Assembly: GCA_017979445.1 (NCBI GenBank) | Contig: CM030706.1 | Coordinates: forward strand, 18,524,967 to 18,588,966 | Source: Akebia trifoliata | Taxonomy: Eukaryota > Streptophyta > Magnoliopsida > Ranunculales > Lardizabalaceae | DNA length: 64,000 nucleotides | Reading direction: 5' to 3' | Shown here: positions 44,341 to 55,995 of the stretch, piece after piece | Layout: each line of letters begins with the position of its first letter | How positions within the stretch are numbered: position 1 is the stretch's first letter | Notes under the pieces: model-generated | Seen by the model: the letters and a program-made list of their open reading frames with translations, nothing else | The model's database searches: none | What the model was told of the DNA's origin: nothing | Translations under genes and position numbers: made by a program

Positions 44341-47300
44341 TGTGGTGCCTCGCCAAACACTAACATAAAGCCCTATGTCAGATTTCGAGGCACAAGGTGG
44401 CGCCTCAAAATTTCAACATGGTCTCCTCTGTTTATGTTAGCATTCCAAGGCGTTCAACATGTACTTAATCGACGACATACATAACCTTACATATATACAG
44501 ACAAAATATAATACTAGCAGAAGCTTATATACATCTAATAACGTAAAAAAATTAGAGTCGGGGAAAAAGAAATTTATAAACACGATTATACAGAAATTCC
44601 TTACTCTAACAAAATTCTTAACGTTCAAAACCAAAATCTATATTACTACATGGACAACCTGACGCCGCTAGGTATAGCTCAATGCTTACCATGAAAGGAC
44701 TCTAGTCATCTATCTGACCCACTAGATGATTCTCACTCGTGCTCTATACCTGTCTCGCCAAGCTCTGAATCTGAAACTAAAAAAATGGAGAAAGAAAGGG
44801 TGAGTAATAATTGTTACCCAGTAGGGAAGCAAACAATTTCTACCAATAACCTCTCATAACATTAAAGAATAAACATACTGAATTATTTTAAAATATATAA
44901 AATTTTATAGAAGAAACTACAATTAATTGGTCAGGGATGAGCAACTAAACATTTTAAAACTCACATTACATCAATCAACAGTACCTACTATAGCATTTTT
45001 TTATACAAATCTAATTGATCAAATGGAAACATTAAACATGCATTTCATTTTATATATCAAAAAATGGCAACAGATATATAATACACAATGGTGGAGTAGT
45101 AGAATTAGAGAGTTGGGATTCATGACTAGATTGCTCCCAATCGGAACATGATATTTCATATTCTTTACTGGCTTTTAGTTCCTGATTTTGTGACCGGTCG
45201 CTGCACTATCCACACTTGGTTAACCATTTATTTGGCTCAGGCTGGCCGTTTGACGTGACCGTAAGCAATGGGTCTCTTTTCGATATGTTAGAACGTTTAA
45301 CTACTATAGATTGTTAGTGATCACTAACTAATCATCTTCGTTTATACCTATCAGGCGTGCATATGATTCTCAAATATACAAACCATTCGTATATGACCCC
45401 TACCTTTACATTACAAGTTTACTGATAAAGATAGAGAGGAATAAACCCGGATTCTAGTTGTAACTCCACTCTCATACGTGTCTCATATCACATATGAGCT
45501 TGGTGGTCCCTACCGTACATCCCAGGATAGTACACTACTTCAAATGATATGACGTATTATCCCTTCAAGCAATTACAGACTCTTTAACAATTCACAAAAT
45601 AGCTACATATATATAAATTATTTTCATTTGAAAACAAAAGATAAGTTAACAATACAAGGTTGAGAATGGATGTCTAGTTTCCTACCATGCAACTGTGGTC
45701 ACTCGGCCTAAACTAAATAACGTAACAGAAAAGTAAACAGCGCCTTGCGCTAACAGAAAGTAAATAAACATGTAACCAGCAACATTAGACTTGGATATTC
45801 GTTCTCCAACCTACACACAACACAACAATGTAAAATGCAGACATCACTCATTGGCTGTATTTAGTACCCGCAACCACGTGTTAGTTTATGGAGCCTGCCA
45901 TATATATTACTACTACCAAACCGCTATCCTAGTCGTTCATGAGCCTAGTTTGGCATGTGCACGGGGTGTGACATCCCATTTTTTTGGATGTAAAATGCAG
46001 ACATCACCCCTTGGGTGTGATTCTAACATTTTACTGTTTCATCTCATTTTCCCATTTTTTCAACTTTCATAATTTTCAATTTGTCAAACTAAATATTCAC
46101 TTTCTGATATTCATCAACTCAATATGAGTTCATTAAATATTAAATCATTTTTTTTTCAATTATGAAATTCATTTTTATCAATAACATTGAAAAAATACAA
46201 AACTTAGATCAAAATGGGGTTCGAACGGTTCATAGGACCTAACTAATAGAAATAACCCAGTGAAATATCATACCAACATATAATTTGTTATAAAATACAA
46301 TTAAATATATCAAATATGCAAGTTCTAACGTGAATTTAAAATAATCAATTAAATTCTATATTTTTGAAAATACATCACAAATTTTTAATAAAATCCTAAA
46401 TGCAATTTTCACAATCTATGATTACTAATAGAAATTAAGAGTTCCTTTCATTCTCTGTGAGAAAGGATTGAAACACGTGAATGAAAATCGAGATGATCGG
46501 TTAGAAAATTGAGGTGTATAGAACTTCGAGGTGGCTGATTTTTGAATCTGGCTCGGTGGTTTCGAAGATTTTGATGCCATCGTCCTTTTTCCCTTCTACG
46601 ACGGAAGACGTTTTAGCCCTGAAACAGATGAAATCCGAGGTCGAAGTTACGAAACTTCCGTATATATATATATGACTTTTTTTTTATGATACGAAGAAAA
46701 AGAGAAAAGAAAACAAGAAGAAGTTGGGTGGGTTTTGTAGATGTCGAGGTTGCAGACCTTTTCTCCTTCTACGTCGGAAGTCGACAGTGAATTAGTCGTG
46801 ATGAATCTGAGGTAAAAAATCGAAGAAAAAAATAAATTAAAAAAATAAAACTTGTTGGCTGGTTTTTTGGACTACTTTGGAAGATAAATAATGAAAAAAA
46901 ATTAAAATTTATTTATATATATTTTTAGGATGAAATCGGTATTTTATCTATTATTTCGTTTGAAGATAAATTGATAGTCCGGACTTGAAAAGTGACGAAT
47001 GAATACTTTATTTCGTCTAATTTTTTATTCCGGATCTAATGGTATGGTCAATTTCTACAAATTCTGTCTCTAACAAAAATTTACATTTTTGACCTGATTT
47101 GACCCTAAAATTGACGTCATTTTCATTTTGACGATAATTTGACTTTTTAGGCTCCAAAAATGACAAGTAAATAATCCATGTTTAATAATTTTTCGTTACA
47201 AACCTAATGGTATAATTGAATCTTAATAATTTTTACTCTACCAAAAAATCATTATTTTAGCCTAGTCCGACTCAATAATCGAGGATTTTGTAACTTTTCT

Positions 47301-47499
47301 GTTCGGACTCGTATTTAAGCGTTTTTATACACTAAAGTATTATTTCTGACCATTTTGAATCCAATGGTGAGGTACAATTTCATTAAAAATGATCAGAATA
47401 AAATCTTACAATTTTACCCTAAGTCCCACTTTTAGGATTTTCTCAAAATTACACTATTTTATTTTTCATCGAGATCGAATCAAAACTTGGGGTTTTACA
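44341..47499 (-). mobile_element. 3' LTR of chromovirus F
   Basis: 3159 bp; on the minus strand it starts TGTAAAACCCCAAGTTTTG at 47499 and ends GGCACCACA at 44341. Collinear with solo LTR E in opposite orientation, for example around gtcagtttgac-like words and the 3' end with gagacc...catgtt...ttcgaggc. No open reading frame of note. Confidence 0.85.
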
Positions 47500-47518
47500 T
47501 TCTCCCCCCTCCTCTTAA
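47500..47518 (-). other. Polypurine tract of chromovirus F
   Basis: On the minus strand attaagaggaggggggagaa directly before TGTAAAACC. Confidence 0.8.
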
Positions 47519-47804
47519 TAAAAATTTCATCCTCAATTAAAATGATACCTTAGTCTTGGAATAGTACTAGATATTTAGCCTGCATCTTTGACTCCTTCTC
47601 TTAGGAGGCTTCTTCAATGTTGTAGTGTCTCCATAATACCTTGATTAGAGGGATATACCTAGATTTGAGTTGCTTTACTCTCCTGTCAAATATATGTACT
47701 GCACCTTCCTCGTAGGACACATCTTCGTCTATCTTTAACTCCCTTAAATCAACCACATATGAAGGATCTGGTAAATATCTCTTCAGCATAGACACGTGGA
47801 ACAT
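47519..47804 (-). pseudogene. Chromodomain end of the F polyprotein
   Basis: Frame 47804-47601 starts with the integrase-to-chromodomain link FHVSMLKRYLPDPS, then EDVSYEEGAVHIFDR and the chromodomain core KVLWRHYNIEEA. The next codons should give a Thr-Trp-Glu; here a stop stands at the Trp position, yet the same frame continues with KESKMQAKY and IEDEIF up to the polypurine tract. Chromodomains steer integration to chromatin marks. The stop would remove the last aromatic cage region. Confidence 0.85.
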
Positions 47805-48830
47805 GTTGTGAACCTGTTTAAGCTACGGTGGTAGAAGTAATCTGTAAGCCACTGGCCCTATCCGTTCAACTACTTTGAATGGTCCCACAAAATACTGTTT
47901 CAATTTACCCTTTACACCAAACCTGGAGGTTCCTCTTCTAGGCAATACTTTTAAGAATACTATATCCCCAACTTGGAATTCTAAAGGTCTGCGCCGCTTT
48001 TCTGCATAGCTCTTCTGTCTACTCTGATCAGCTTTTAATTTGTCTCGTATAATGCGTACTATCTAGATAGTTTCCTTAACAATCTCGGGTCCCAACACTG
48101 TAGCATCTCCTGTCTCTGCCCAACATACTGGTGATCGACACAGCCTACCGTATAAAGCTTCAAATCTCTCCATGCTAATACTAGCTTGAAAATTATTGTT
48201 GTAAGAGAACTCCACCAACGGTAAGTGACACTTCCAGCCTCCTCCAAAGTCCAATACGCATGTCCTCTAAAATCTGTATTACTCGCTCCGACTGTCCGTC
48301 TAACTGTGGATGAAAAGTCCAACAAAAGTTCAACTGAGTACCCATGGTTTTGTGTAGACTCTACCAGAATCGGGAAGTAAATCTGGGATCCTTGTCTGAC
48401 ACGATAGAAACTGGCACTCCATGCAGTCGAATTATCCCAACTATGTATATCTGGCTCAATCTATAGGCTCCAAATGAGACTCGAATTGAAATGAAGTGTG
48501 TCGATTTCGTCAATCGATCAAGAATCACCCATATGACGTCTGACCCGTCACTGGCTCTCGGTAACCCTTTTACAAAGTCCATGGTCACATGCTCCCATTT
48601 CCATTCCGCTATAGGTAATGGTTGAAGTAAGCCTATTGGGTTTGGTGTTCGGCCTTGACCTGCTGACATATCAGGCATCTACTTACATATTCTACGATTA
48701 CCTTCTTCATACTCAGAAATAAAAAATTTCTTCGTAGATCTCTATACATCTTTGTACCTCCTGGGTGAATAGAATATCGAGAACGGTATGCCTCACACAA
48801 TATATCAGATCTCAACTATGAGTCCTAAGG
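47805..48830 (-). pseudogene. Integrase of chromovirus F (frameshifted)
   Basis: Minus-strand pieces: HHCC finger in 48815-48633 (RYSIHPGGTKMYRDL ... CLICQQVKAEH), core in 48678-48361 (WEHVTMDFVKGLP with the first Asp; VSIVSDKDPRFTSRFW with the second Asp), and the rest in two overlapping frames 48325-48059. The third acidic residue region near 48270-48230 (ESE-type motif in the parent) is altered by the frameshift. C-terminal GPFKV-type text is visible on the way to the chromodomain. Confidence 0.85.
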
Positions 48831-49470
48831 TATCCATATCCTTTCACTGAATCTGAGAACCTCGTCTGATTCTTTCGACCAATCTAGGTCAATAAAGTCC
48901 CTAGCTCTCAGCTCATATTCTCCCACATCTTCATATACTTTCTGGGCTTCCCTAACTCATGCTATCAGCTCATTTTCGATACTCAAGGGTAAAGTCGTAA
49001 TCCTTGAGGCATTACATCCAACATGGTTGTCTCATATTTAATTCTCGTTGTGAGAATATGTACTTGAGACTCTTATGATCGGAGAATACTTCAAACTTCT
49101 CTCCGTATAAATAATGTCTCCAAATGCATAGTACGAACACTATCGCAGCTTACTCAAAATCGTGAACAGCGTAGTTCTTCTCATGATTCTTTAGTTTTCT
49201 AGACGCGCATGCCACTATCTTCCCTAATTACATTAGTACAGCTCCCAAACCAATCCCAGATGCATCAGTAAAGATCGTCAAGCCCTCACCCGGAATCGGA
49301 GATACTAGAATTGGAGCGATCATCAATCTTGTCTTCAACTCCTGAAATGCAGTTTCGCAATTGTCATCCCACTCAAACCAGACATTTTTCTGAGTTAGTC
49401 TCGTCAACAGTGCTGCACGAGTTGAAAATCCCTCAATAAATCTTCTATAATATCCTGCCATCCCGAGGAA
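48831..49470 (-). pseudogene. RNase H of chromovirus F (degenerate)
   Basis: Frame 49461-49228 covers the RT-RNase H link (MAGYYRRFIEGFSTRAALLTRL, WFEWDDNCETAFQELK) and the first RNase H strand LTIFTDASGIGLGAVLM with the catalytic Asp. The remainder down to 48831 is readable only in pieces with stops (HEKNYAVHDF-type text near 49170). It would remove RNA from RNA-DNA hybrids. Confidence 0.8.
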
Positions 49471-50280
49471 ACTTCTGATATCTGTTATTGTCTTTGGTTG
49501 TTTTCACAATAGTACGATTTCAACTTTGGAAGGGTCTACTGCTATCTCTTTACTTGACATTACATGTCCTAAAATTTTCATTTTCTGAAGCCAGAATTCA
49601 CACTTGCTAAGCTTGGCGTATAGCCTATGCTCTCGTAACAATTGTAGTATGATTCTGAGGTGGCTCTCGTGGTCCTCCCTTGACTTGGAATAGATCAGGA
49701 TGTCATCTATGAATATAATGACAAATCGATCGAGAAGTTCCCAAAATACCCGGTGTATGAGATCCATAAATGCTACCGGTGCATTTGTTAGACCGAAAGG
49801 CATCACTAGATATTCGAAATGTCCCAGCCTGGTCCAAAATGCAATCTTAATAATGTCCGTCTCCCAGATTCTCAACTAGTGGTACCCGGATTGCAAATCG
49901 ATCTTAGAGAAGTACTAGGCACCTTATAATTGATCAAACAGATCATCGATGCGCGGAAGAGGGTACTTATTCTTGATGGTCACTTAATTTAGCTTCCGAT
50001 AGTCGATGCATAATCGAAGTGACCCATCATTCTTCTTGACAAATAAAATCGGTGCGCCCCAGGGTGAGGAACTTGGTTAAATAAACCCCAAGCTCATAAG
50101 TTCATCAATCTGCGCTTTCAACTCTCGGGTTTTTACCAGGGCCATTCGATATGGAGAAATAGAAATAGGCCCTATGACTGGTATCAAGTCAATCGAGAAT
50201 TCTATCTCTCGATATGGCGGCAAACCCGGTAATTCTTTTGAAAAGACATCCCCAAACTCCCTGACTACCTTTACCATATC
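49471..50280 (-). pseudogene. Reverse transcriptase of chromovirus F
   Basis: N-terminal part in frame 50592-50077 (from VREFGDVFSKELPGLPP), then a gap with stops (49876-50076; [18 protein letters not shown] text near 50040-49990), then frame 49875-49504 with GHFEYLVMPFGLTNAP, FIDDILIYSKS (FIDD in place of the YxDD consensus, accepted in gypsy elements) and LGHVMS. Stops near 49876 and 50077 disable it. Confidence 0.85.
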
Positions 50281-50640
50281 CGTTGACATTTTTATCTCCA
50301 ATGCTCTCAAAGTTCCCAATTGGCTGTACAAAAGACCGTCTCTTCTATACCTAGATCCTTGAACCTTGACTTTCGGATATCCCGACCTTCTAAAGACTAC
50401 TGATCTAGCAAAACAATCAACCTGGGCATGGTTCTGTACTAGCCAATCCATTCCAAAGATGACATCAAAGCTGCAACAATCTAATATCATGAGGTCGGTG
50501 ATCATCTCTTGGTCCTCTATCCTAATTACACAGTTTCGACAAAGTTTCTGGGCTATCAGTCGATCTCCCAATGGGGTAGATAGTTTTATCACCCGGCTCG
50601 TGTCAGAAATTTCTAAAATCTAGCAACTGTCCAATCTCAC
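50281..50640 (-). pseudogene. Protease C-terminal part of chromovirus F
   Basis: In frame 50592-50077, residues 35-60 read MILDCCSFDVIFGMDWLVQNHAQVDC, the typical last part of the gypsy protease (D.ILGMDWL). The active-site D(S/T)G would lie upstream near 50640-50700 and was not found in an open frame. Confidence 0.75.
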
Positions 50641-51849
50641 GTAAGACTCAAATCTTAATATTAGAAATTAAGATTGTACTTTCCAACACCTCGTCCGAAA
50701 TGGGTATTTCCTCATGGGTTAGATGATAAACCCTGTCCTGGGGTCTAGGAGTTACCCTTGACTGTGGTTGTGATAAAAGACAGTCTCTCCTGATATGTCC
50801 CGTCTGACCACAAGAGAAACATGCCAATGGTCCCGTCTATATAGGTCTTTACGGGGTGGTTGGTCAAGAAGTTGGAGTCAATGGTCTCAAAATCTGCCTA
50901 GTTGGTCCCATTGGCCCTGTTGGCCTCACTAGAGCCCCAAATGGTCCATAACTCAGTGGAGTAGGAGCTCGATATTATGGATATGCTGGTCCAGAGGCAC
51001 TTGGTCTCGAATACATCAGCCTCTCAGTTGGCTCAGATCTAGGTGGACAAGAAGCTGGGGTCAACTGGTCTGCCCCCTCGAAGTCTGCAACTCCCTCTCC
51101 TCTTGCTCAACCCTCTAAGCTTGACTCACCGTGTCTCTGTAGCTAATGGTCTTAATCACTGACATCTTAGCCCTCAAGTAGGGTTGTAGTCCTTTGAAAA
51201 ATCTGCGGGCTTTCTGTAGATCAGTCGGAATGAGCTCGGGTGCATATCGTGACAGTTTGGTAAATCTCAGCTCGTAATCAGTAATAGATAAATTACCTTG
51301 CACCAACCCCGAAAATTCCTGATGTTTGATCTCTTGAGTCGTCTCAGATATGAATTTGTCTAAGAACATCCTTTCAAAGTCAGCCCACTCGGAAGGTCCA
51401 TCCCCCAAAACATTCCTCTCGGATAGCCACCAATGGTTGGCATCCCAGTCGAACTGAAATGTAGCCACCGTTACCCTCTGGTCTCTCGAGTATTGCATGA
51501 CACTCAAGATCTCCCGGGTTTTTAAAACCCACTCCTCAACCTTAGCCGGATTGGAAGAACCTCCAAATTGTGATGGACGTAGTCGTTAGAAGTTTTGTAG
51601 ACACATCCCCGGATCTGTCTATGCTTGGAACGGGGGAGTCCTCGCGACCCTTGATGGTACAACCTATGGCTGTGGTCTCTGTGGTGGATCCTAGGGTGGA
51701 ATGTGATCGGTCCCCTGTGAAAAAGCTTGGCGCTCCCTCAACTCTGCCACTTCATCGGCTAGTCTAGCCTATGACTCAAGCATCTTCTCTCTAAACTTGT
51801 TTTGGCTCTTAGTTAGCTGCCCCATAAATGACATTATCTACGCTATCGG
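50641..51849 (-). pseudogene. gag of chromovirus F with CCHC zinc knuckle, 5' part cut off
   Basis: Frame 51507-51115 has the gag core (FQFDWDANHWWLSERN, WADFERMFLDKFIS, QGNLSITDYELRFTKLSRYAP, KARRFFKGLQPYLRAKM). Further down, 50821-50780 codes for a perfect knuckle C-FS-C-GQTG-H-IRRD-C (CX2CX4HX4C) that binds the genomic RNA. The part 51508-51849 codes for the upstream gag piece with stops. At 51849 the sequence is broken by the LTR of G. Confidence 0.85.
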
Positions 51850-53897
51850 TGTAGACACGTGATTTCGCCATTACGATGACCACATCTACAATGGTTTGGA
51901 GTCGCCACCATACATTTTTGTAAGTGGGTGTGAATGATCACCCGATGTGCATTTTTTTTAGAAAATGTGACATTTTTGGTATTTGGTGACTCTCGATGGA
52001 TAAAGATGAATCAACCCTTGAGATTCGGGTAAGCGGCTCGGTTGGAGAAAAGGGAAGGTGCTAAGCACCCTTTTCTCCCCACTAGATAGTGGTAACCTCA
52101 ACTCAACTCGGTCATTTTTGATTAAAAAAAATACGAAAAACGATGTGCCACGTGTTGTGCATTTGTACCCTAGATAGGGGTTCATTTTCGGCTTGATCAT
52201 AGGGTCATTCCATTGATGGAAATGACCCTTATAGACCTTTAGCCTTAGGGTCCATTCATCCTAAAAAATAAAATGAAGGGGAGAGGGTGATAGAAGAGGG
52301 AGGAGGAGAGGGTGTAGAAGAGAGAGGGAGGGGATTGCCTTGAACCCACCTTGTATCTTCTTTCTTCTTTTCTTCTTTTTCTTGAGTCTTCTTGAGTCCT
52401 TAGTATAATATGAGAGTATGAGAATGGGAAGAGGTGATTAGAGAGAGTAGAGTTTTCTTTTGTTTGTTTTTTTTTTTTAGTGAGACTTGTGGAGGATTTG
52501 TGAGAGAGAGTTGGTAAACTTGGTGAGAATTGGTGATGGTTGTTAGTAGAGAGAGTGTTGTGGAGAAATTTTGTAATGAAAGTTGGGGGCCATTTTTGGG
52601 AAGAGGAGGAGGGTATTTATAGATGTTGAGGAGTTATTTTAGGGATATAATGGGGTGAAGTGAAGAAAAAGGGTAGAATGGTTATTAGTTTGAGAGAGAA
52701 GTGGGTGTAATTTAGAGGAGATTGGAGGGTATTTAGGGAAAGGGGGTTAAATGGGTGAGTTTTGACCCAAATGGTTTGGATCCTACCCAACCCATTTGGG
52801 TGAAGTGTTTGGTGAGGTGAGTTTAAGATGGTGGTTGTGATTAAATGATATTTGATTTAAGAGAATGGAGGATTTAAAGAGGTGGTTGATGATATTTTGG
52901 GAGGGTGAAGGAGATGATGCCAATTGTTAAAGTGGGTGGAAATGAAGGGTTGGGATAGGTTGATGGGAGAGGTTGAGTGTTTGACTTGAGAGGATGGTGT
53001 AGGTTTATGTTGTAGATGTAGGTTTTGTAGGTAATGATGAGGGTAGATTAGGGGAGGTATAGGTTAGGGGTGTGGGTAGATGTGTTTGATTTGAGAGAAA
53101 AGGTGATGGGTTGATGTGTGGGTAGATGAGATTTAAAGCAAATTAATGGGGTAGGTAGTTGGGTGAGGGAGGTGAGATGGGGTGATGACATGTGTCATCT
53201 TTTGATGATAAAAGAGTGATTGGTTGATGTGGGTTGTGGTTTATGGGTTAGGGTTGTGGGTTGGATAATGAATTGGATATGGTTAATGATTTGTGGGCTT
53301 TGTAGTGTTGGGCTTGGGTTTTAGAAATGGTTTTGGATTTTAGGGATTGGTTGAGGGTTGTTTTGAAATGGATCTTGAGAGTATAGGTTGGTTTTAGATT
53401 TTAGGTGATGTGGGATTGATTTTAGGCTAGGGGTAAGATGAGAAATCGATTTAGGAAAGTGTTAAGGGCTTGTGGGCCTTAGGTGGGCCTATGGTTTTTA
53501 CGGATACGGAGGCGGAGCGGTGGTAGTAAAGGAGAGGTAGGTATCCCGAGTCTCACATTTTTAATTTTTTAATTTTTTTAGATTTTTGCAATCATTAGTT
53601 TGATCAAAAATGCCACGTGTTGGCGAATCGGGCTTTTTAGGCCCGTTGGTGAAATTTATCAAAAATTTGGCGTTTTTAATTTTTGGAAGCGGAGCAGTGA
53701 ATAATGGGAAAGCGTAAGGTTGGCCGAGTCCTTTTGGTAGGCCTCCTAAACCATTGAGAGGTCTTAGGGGCCTCGGGTTGGTAAAAATGTCACTTTTCAA
53801 TGACTTGGGCCCTTAAGGCCCGTTGGCCCATTTATTTGGAAAATCGATATTTTTGGGCCCTTTCGAGAAGTGGCCCGTGCAAATTGAGGTGTCTACA
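51850..53897 (-). mobile_element. 3' LTR of element G
   Basis: 2048 bp with perfect 9-bp terminal inverted repeats TGTAGACAC...GTGTCTACA, longer than in A and B, which end in CTTTCA. It shares with them only short landmarks (ggagtcgccacc near 51898-51909). Plus-strand composition between 52260 and 53520 is rich in G and T with many gggt/gtgg words, unlike the AT-rich LTRs of the other elements. A TATAAATA box on the minus strand lies at 52614-52621. Confidence 0.85.
52614..52621 (-). promoter_or_regulatory. TATA box in the LTR of G
   Basis: TATAAATA on the minus strand in catctataaatacc, in the same kind of context as in the LTRs of A and B. Confidence 0.5.
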
Positions 53898-53915
53898 GCT
53901 GCCCTTCTTTGCAGG
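53898..53915 (-). other. Polypurine tract of element G
   Basis: On the minus strand cctgcaaagaagggcagc directly before TGTAGACACC. It resembles the caaagaggggcatc tract of A and B. Confidence 0.75.
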
Positions 53916-54280
53916 AATTGCGTGCAAAGAACTGCAAAGAATAATCTAAACCCCTATTTGTACGGGCCAGAAAAATTCTGTAAAAACACGATCTTGAATT
54001 ATCGATTGTATTGAAGATTTTTGTGGAAAATGGTTACTTAAGCACGGGGTCTGACAGAGTTTTGCCTTATTAATTCATTGATCTCGATGGCGCGGAGCTC
54101 GTGTGAGATCTTTGATTTGATGAAAATTTGATGAGTTTTTAAATCGGACTATTTCTTCGATCGTGTTTTGACAAATCAGAGTTGAGTGCAACTCGAAAGG
54201 TTTTTGAAATTCTTTTGATATTTTTTTTTTGTTACCTTCTTTTGTTGATCTTGCTCTGTTTCTATAATACGCTAACCCTC
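53916..54280 (-). mobile_element. 3' UTR of G downstream of the captured gene
   Basis: 365 bp of non-coding sequence between the stop codon of the captured HD-ZIP copy and the polypurine tract. Contains gtcagaccccgtgcttaag (near 54035-54055), of a kind also seen near the ends of related elements. No repeats. Confidence 0.6.
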
Positions 54281-55995
54281 TCAATTCATGCATTGTCCTT
54301 TGATACCTTTGATCCTTTCAACGGTGCAAGCACTGAGGTTGTTAGCAGTCAACACAAATCCAAGAGAGTTTTGCAGTTGGAGCACAAGCAATATGGTTGT
54401 TAACAGCTGTCACTGATCCAAGAGAGAGTTTTGCAGTTGGAGCACAAGCAATATGGTTGTTAACAGCTGTCACTGATCCAAGAGAGAGTTTTGCTGTTGG
54501 AGCACTCTCAATATGGTTGTTAACAGTTGTCACTGATCCAAGAGAGAGTTTTGTTATTGGAGCACTCGCAATATGGTTGTTAACAGCTGTCACAGATCCA
54601 AGAGAGAGTTTTGCAGTTGGAACCGAATCGATCAAGATCTGGAATGCGACAGTCAATAGAGATCCACCAGACCCAACTTCAGTAATTCTACCTCTATTTA
54701 CTGTTAGCCCATCAGGGAGTATAGCAAAACCAAGGAGAATGAGTGCTACACAGTCTGGGTCTCCCCCATTTAGAACCACGTTCATTGCAACAATATCAAC
54801 AGGAGCATAGATTACAAAAGAGCCCGTTGCATCGGTGCTACTCTCTTGTAATATCAACATGTTGTTCTGACTGGAATTTGGAGTATTAACTCGCAGTAGA
54901 GAAACACAGTTACCAGGATCTCTACCATTAGCAATATGTGCCATTTCTTGAACAGCACCGCCATTAGAAAGAATGTCCCACTCACTTCTAAAGTTCCCAT
55001 CGCGAAGGAAATTGAAAACTCCCTTTGGTGGGACTGGAAGCCAGAAAGAAGTAGCTGTACTTAGCACAATACCAGGAGGCCTGCCGAGATCATCTATGCT
55101 TTTTCCAATCATGGCCCTTACATCTTCAGCGCCACTTCCCGATAATGTTGTCCATGTGTGAACAGTAGAAGCACTTACACCAGAACAAAAACTCATCACC
55201 ATTCTTTCAGCTAACTTCAACATACTCTTTCACCCTTCTTGACTTGTGATCACACACCAACATCTCCAGCGGATATGTTACTAGCCATAACACTTGCAAG
55301 GCGTTCACATTGTTGATCTAGGGTAGCAACCCAACGCTTTGCACCAAACCCAAGGTTGGAGTTAACCAGTGTTTTATACTATGAACTGCTTTATCATCCA
55401 CTTCTACGTGTTCGACCCATATAACCTTGGAGTAACCAGTTGGCATTTCTTGGATTTAAATAACCTGATGGTCTTCTTCGACATCTCGATATCAGGCTAG
55501 GACGCAAATGATCCAAGGAAACATCGACCACCACCCAAATTCCCTCAGCATGTTGTTCACAATACCTTACAAAGAAACTCTCTCGAGTCGGAACAAGAGG
55601 TGAAGGGACTTGAAATTCTGTTGTCATCACTTGGAAGGCTCCATTGTAGTTTTCTGCTACGCCTATTGATACGACTTCAAAAGTTGTTGCTTTTGAAACA
55701 ATGTTAGAAAACACGGTGGACCACTGATTCACATCCATAAGGATCTCAACAAGGTTAATGTGATTCATGATAACAACGGCAGTTTCTCGAGAAGCTTCTG
55801 ATTTCAATCCACATAGTTTTGGTCCAATTCCCCTCGGGAATGTTTGTATGTACTCATCTTCACTTAGAATCTCATAAGCATCGTTAAAGTCACGCATCCA
55901 TAAGGATTTCCCTAGTTAGGTCATTCTTATAAACTCTTCCATTGCTGCAACTGTAAGTTCGATGATCAATGGTTTATCTACCTCAGTAGGCCCGG
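54281..55995 (-). pseudogene. Captured, intronless C-terminal part of an HD-ZIP class IV transcription factor
   Basis: The parent family (ATML1/PDF2/ANL2/GL2 type) controls epidermis identity in the nucleus; a protein has homeodomain, leucine zipper, START and a C-terminal region. Here the copy starts near 55995 at the START domain (GPTEVDKPLIIEL, VAAMEEFIRM), continues with [181 protein letters not shown] and the native end CTVERIK with a stop at 54281-54283. No intron is apparent over about 1.7 kb. Lesions: a stop near 55917, a 1-nt insertion near 55450, an indel and stop near 55230-55262, and a 60-bp repeat expansion near the end. Homeodomain and zipper are missing. Same strand as pol. Confidence 0.9.
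54338..54620 (-). repeat. 60-bp tandem repeat inside the captured HD-ZIP copy
   Basis: Four full 60-bp units (54361-54420, 54421-54480, 54481-54540, 54541-54600) plus partial units on both sides. Each codes on the minus strand for a 20-residue unit, [20 protein letters not shown] with small changes, derived from the conserved LSLGSV..VNN.IA motif that occurs once in HD-ZIP IV proteins. The two leftmost units differ at only one or two positions, so expansion continued recently. The frame is kept through the repeats but shifts after the last one, before the native CTVERIK end. Confidence 0.9.

Larger units (their letters stand above)
44341..51849 (-). mobile_element. Element F: Tekay/Del-like chromovirus, interrupted by element G
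   Basis: Minus-strand Ty3/gypsy element: 3' LTR (44341-47499), polypurine tract, chromodomain, integrase, RNase H, RT, protease and gag in this order from left to right. At 51849/51850 its gag is cut by the LTR of G; the rest of gag, the leader and the 5' LTR must lie right of the window. The target-site flank on the left is TTCTA. Lineage is inferred from the C-terminal chromodomain, long LTRs and homology to solo LTR E. Confidence 0.85.

Noticed and set aside
54397..54810. Plus-strand 137-codon frame with [16 protein letters not shown] repeats
   Set aside because: Antisense to the captured HD-ZIP copy; it is open because the 60-bp repeat length is a multiple of three.
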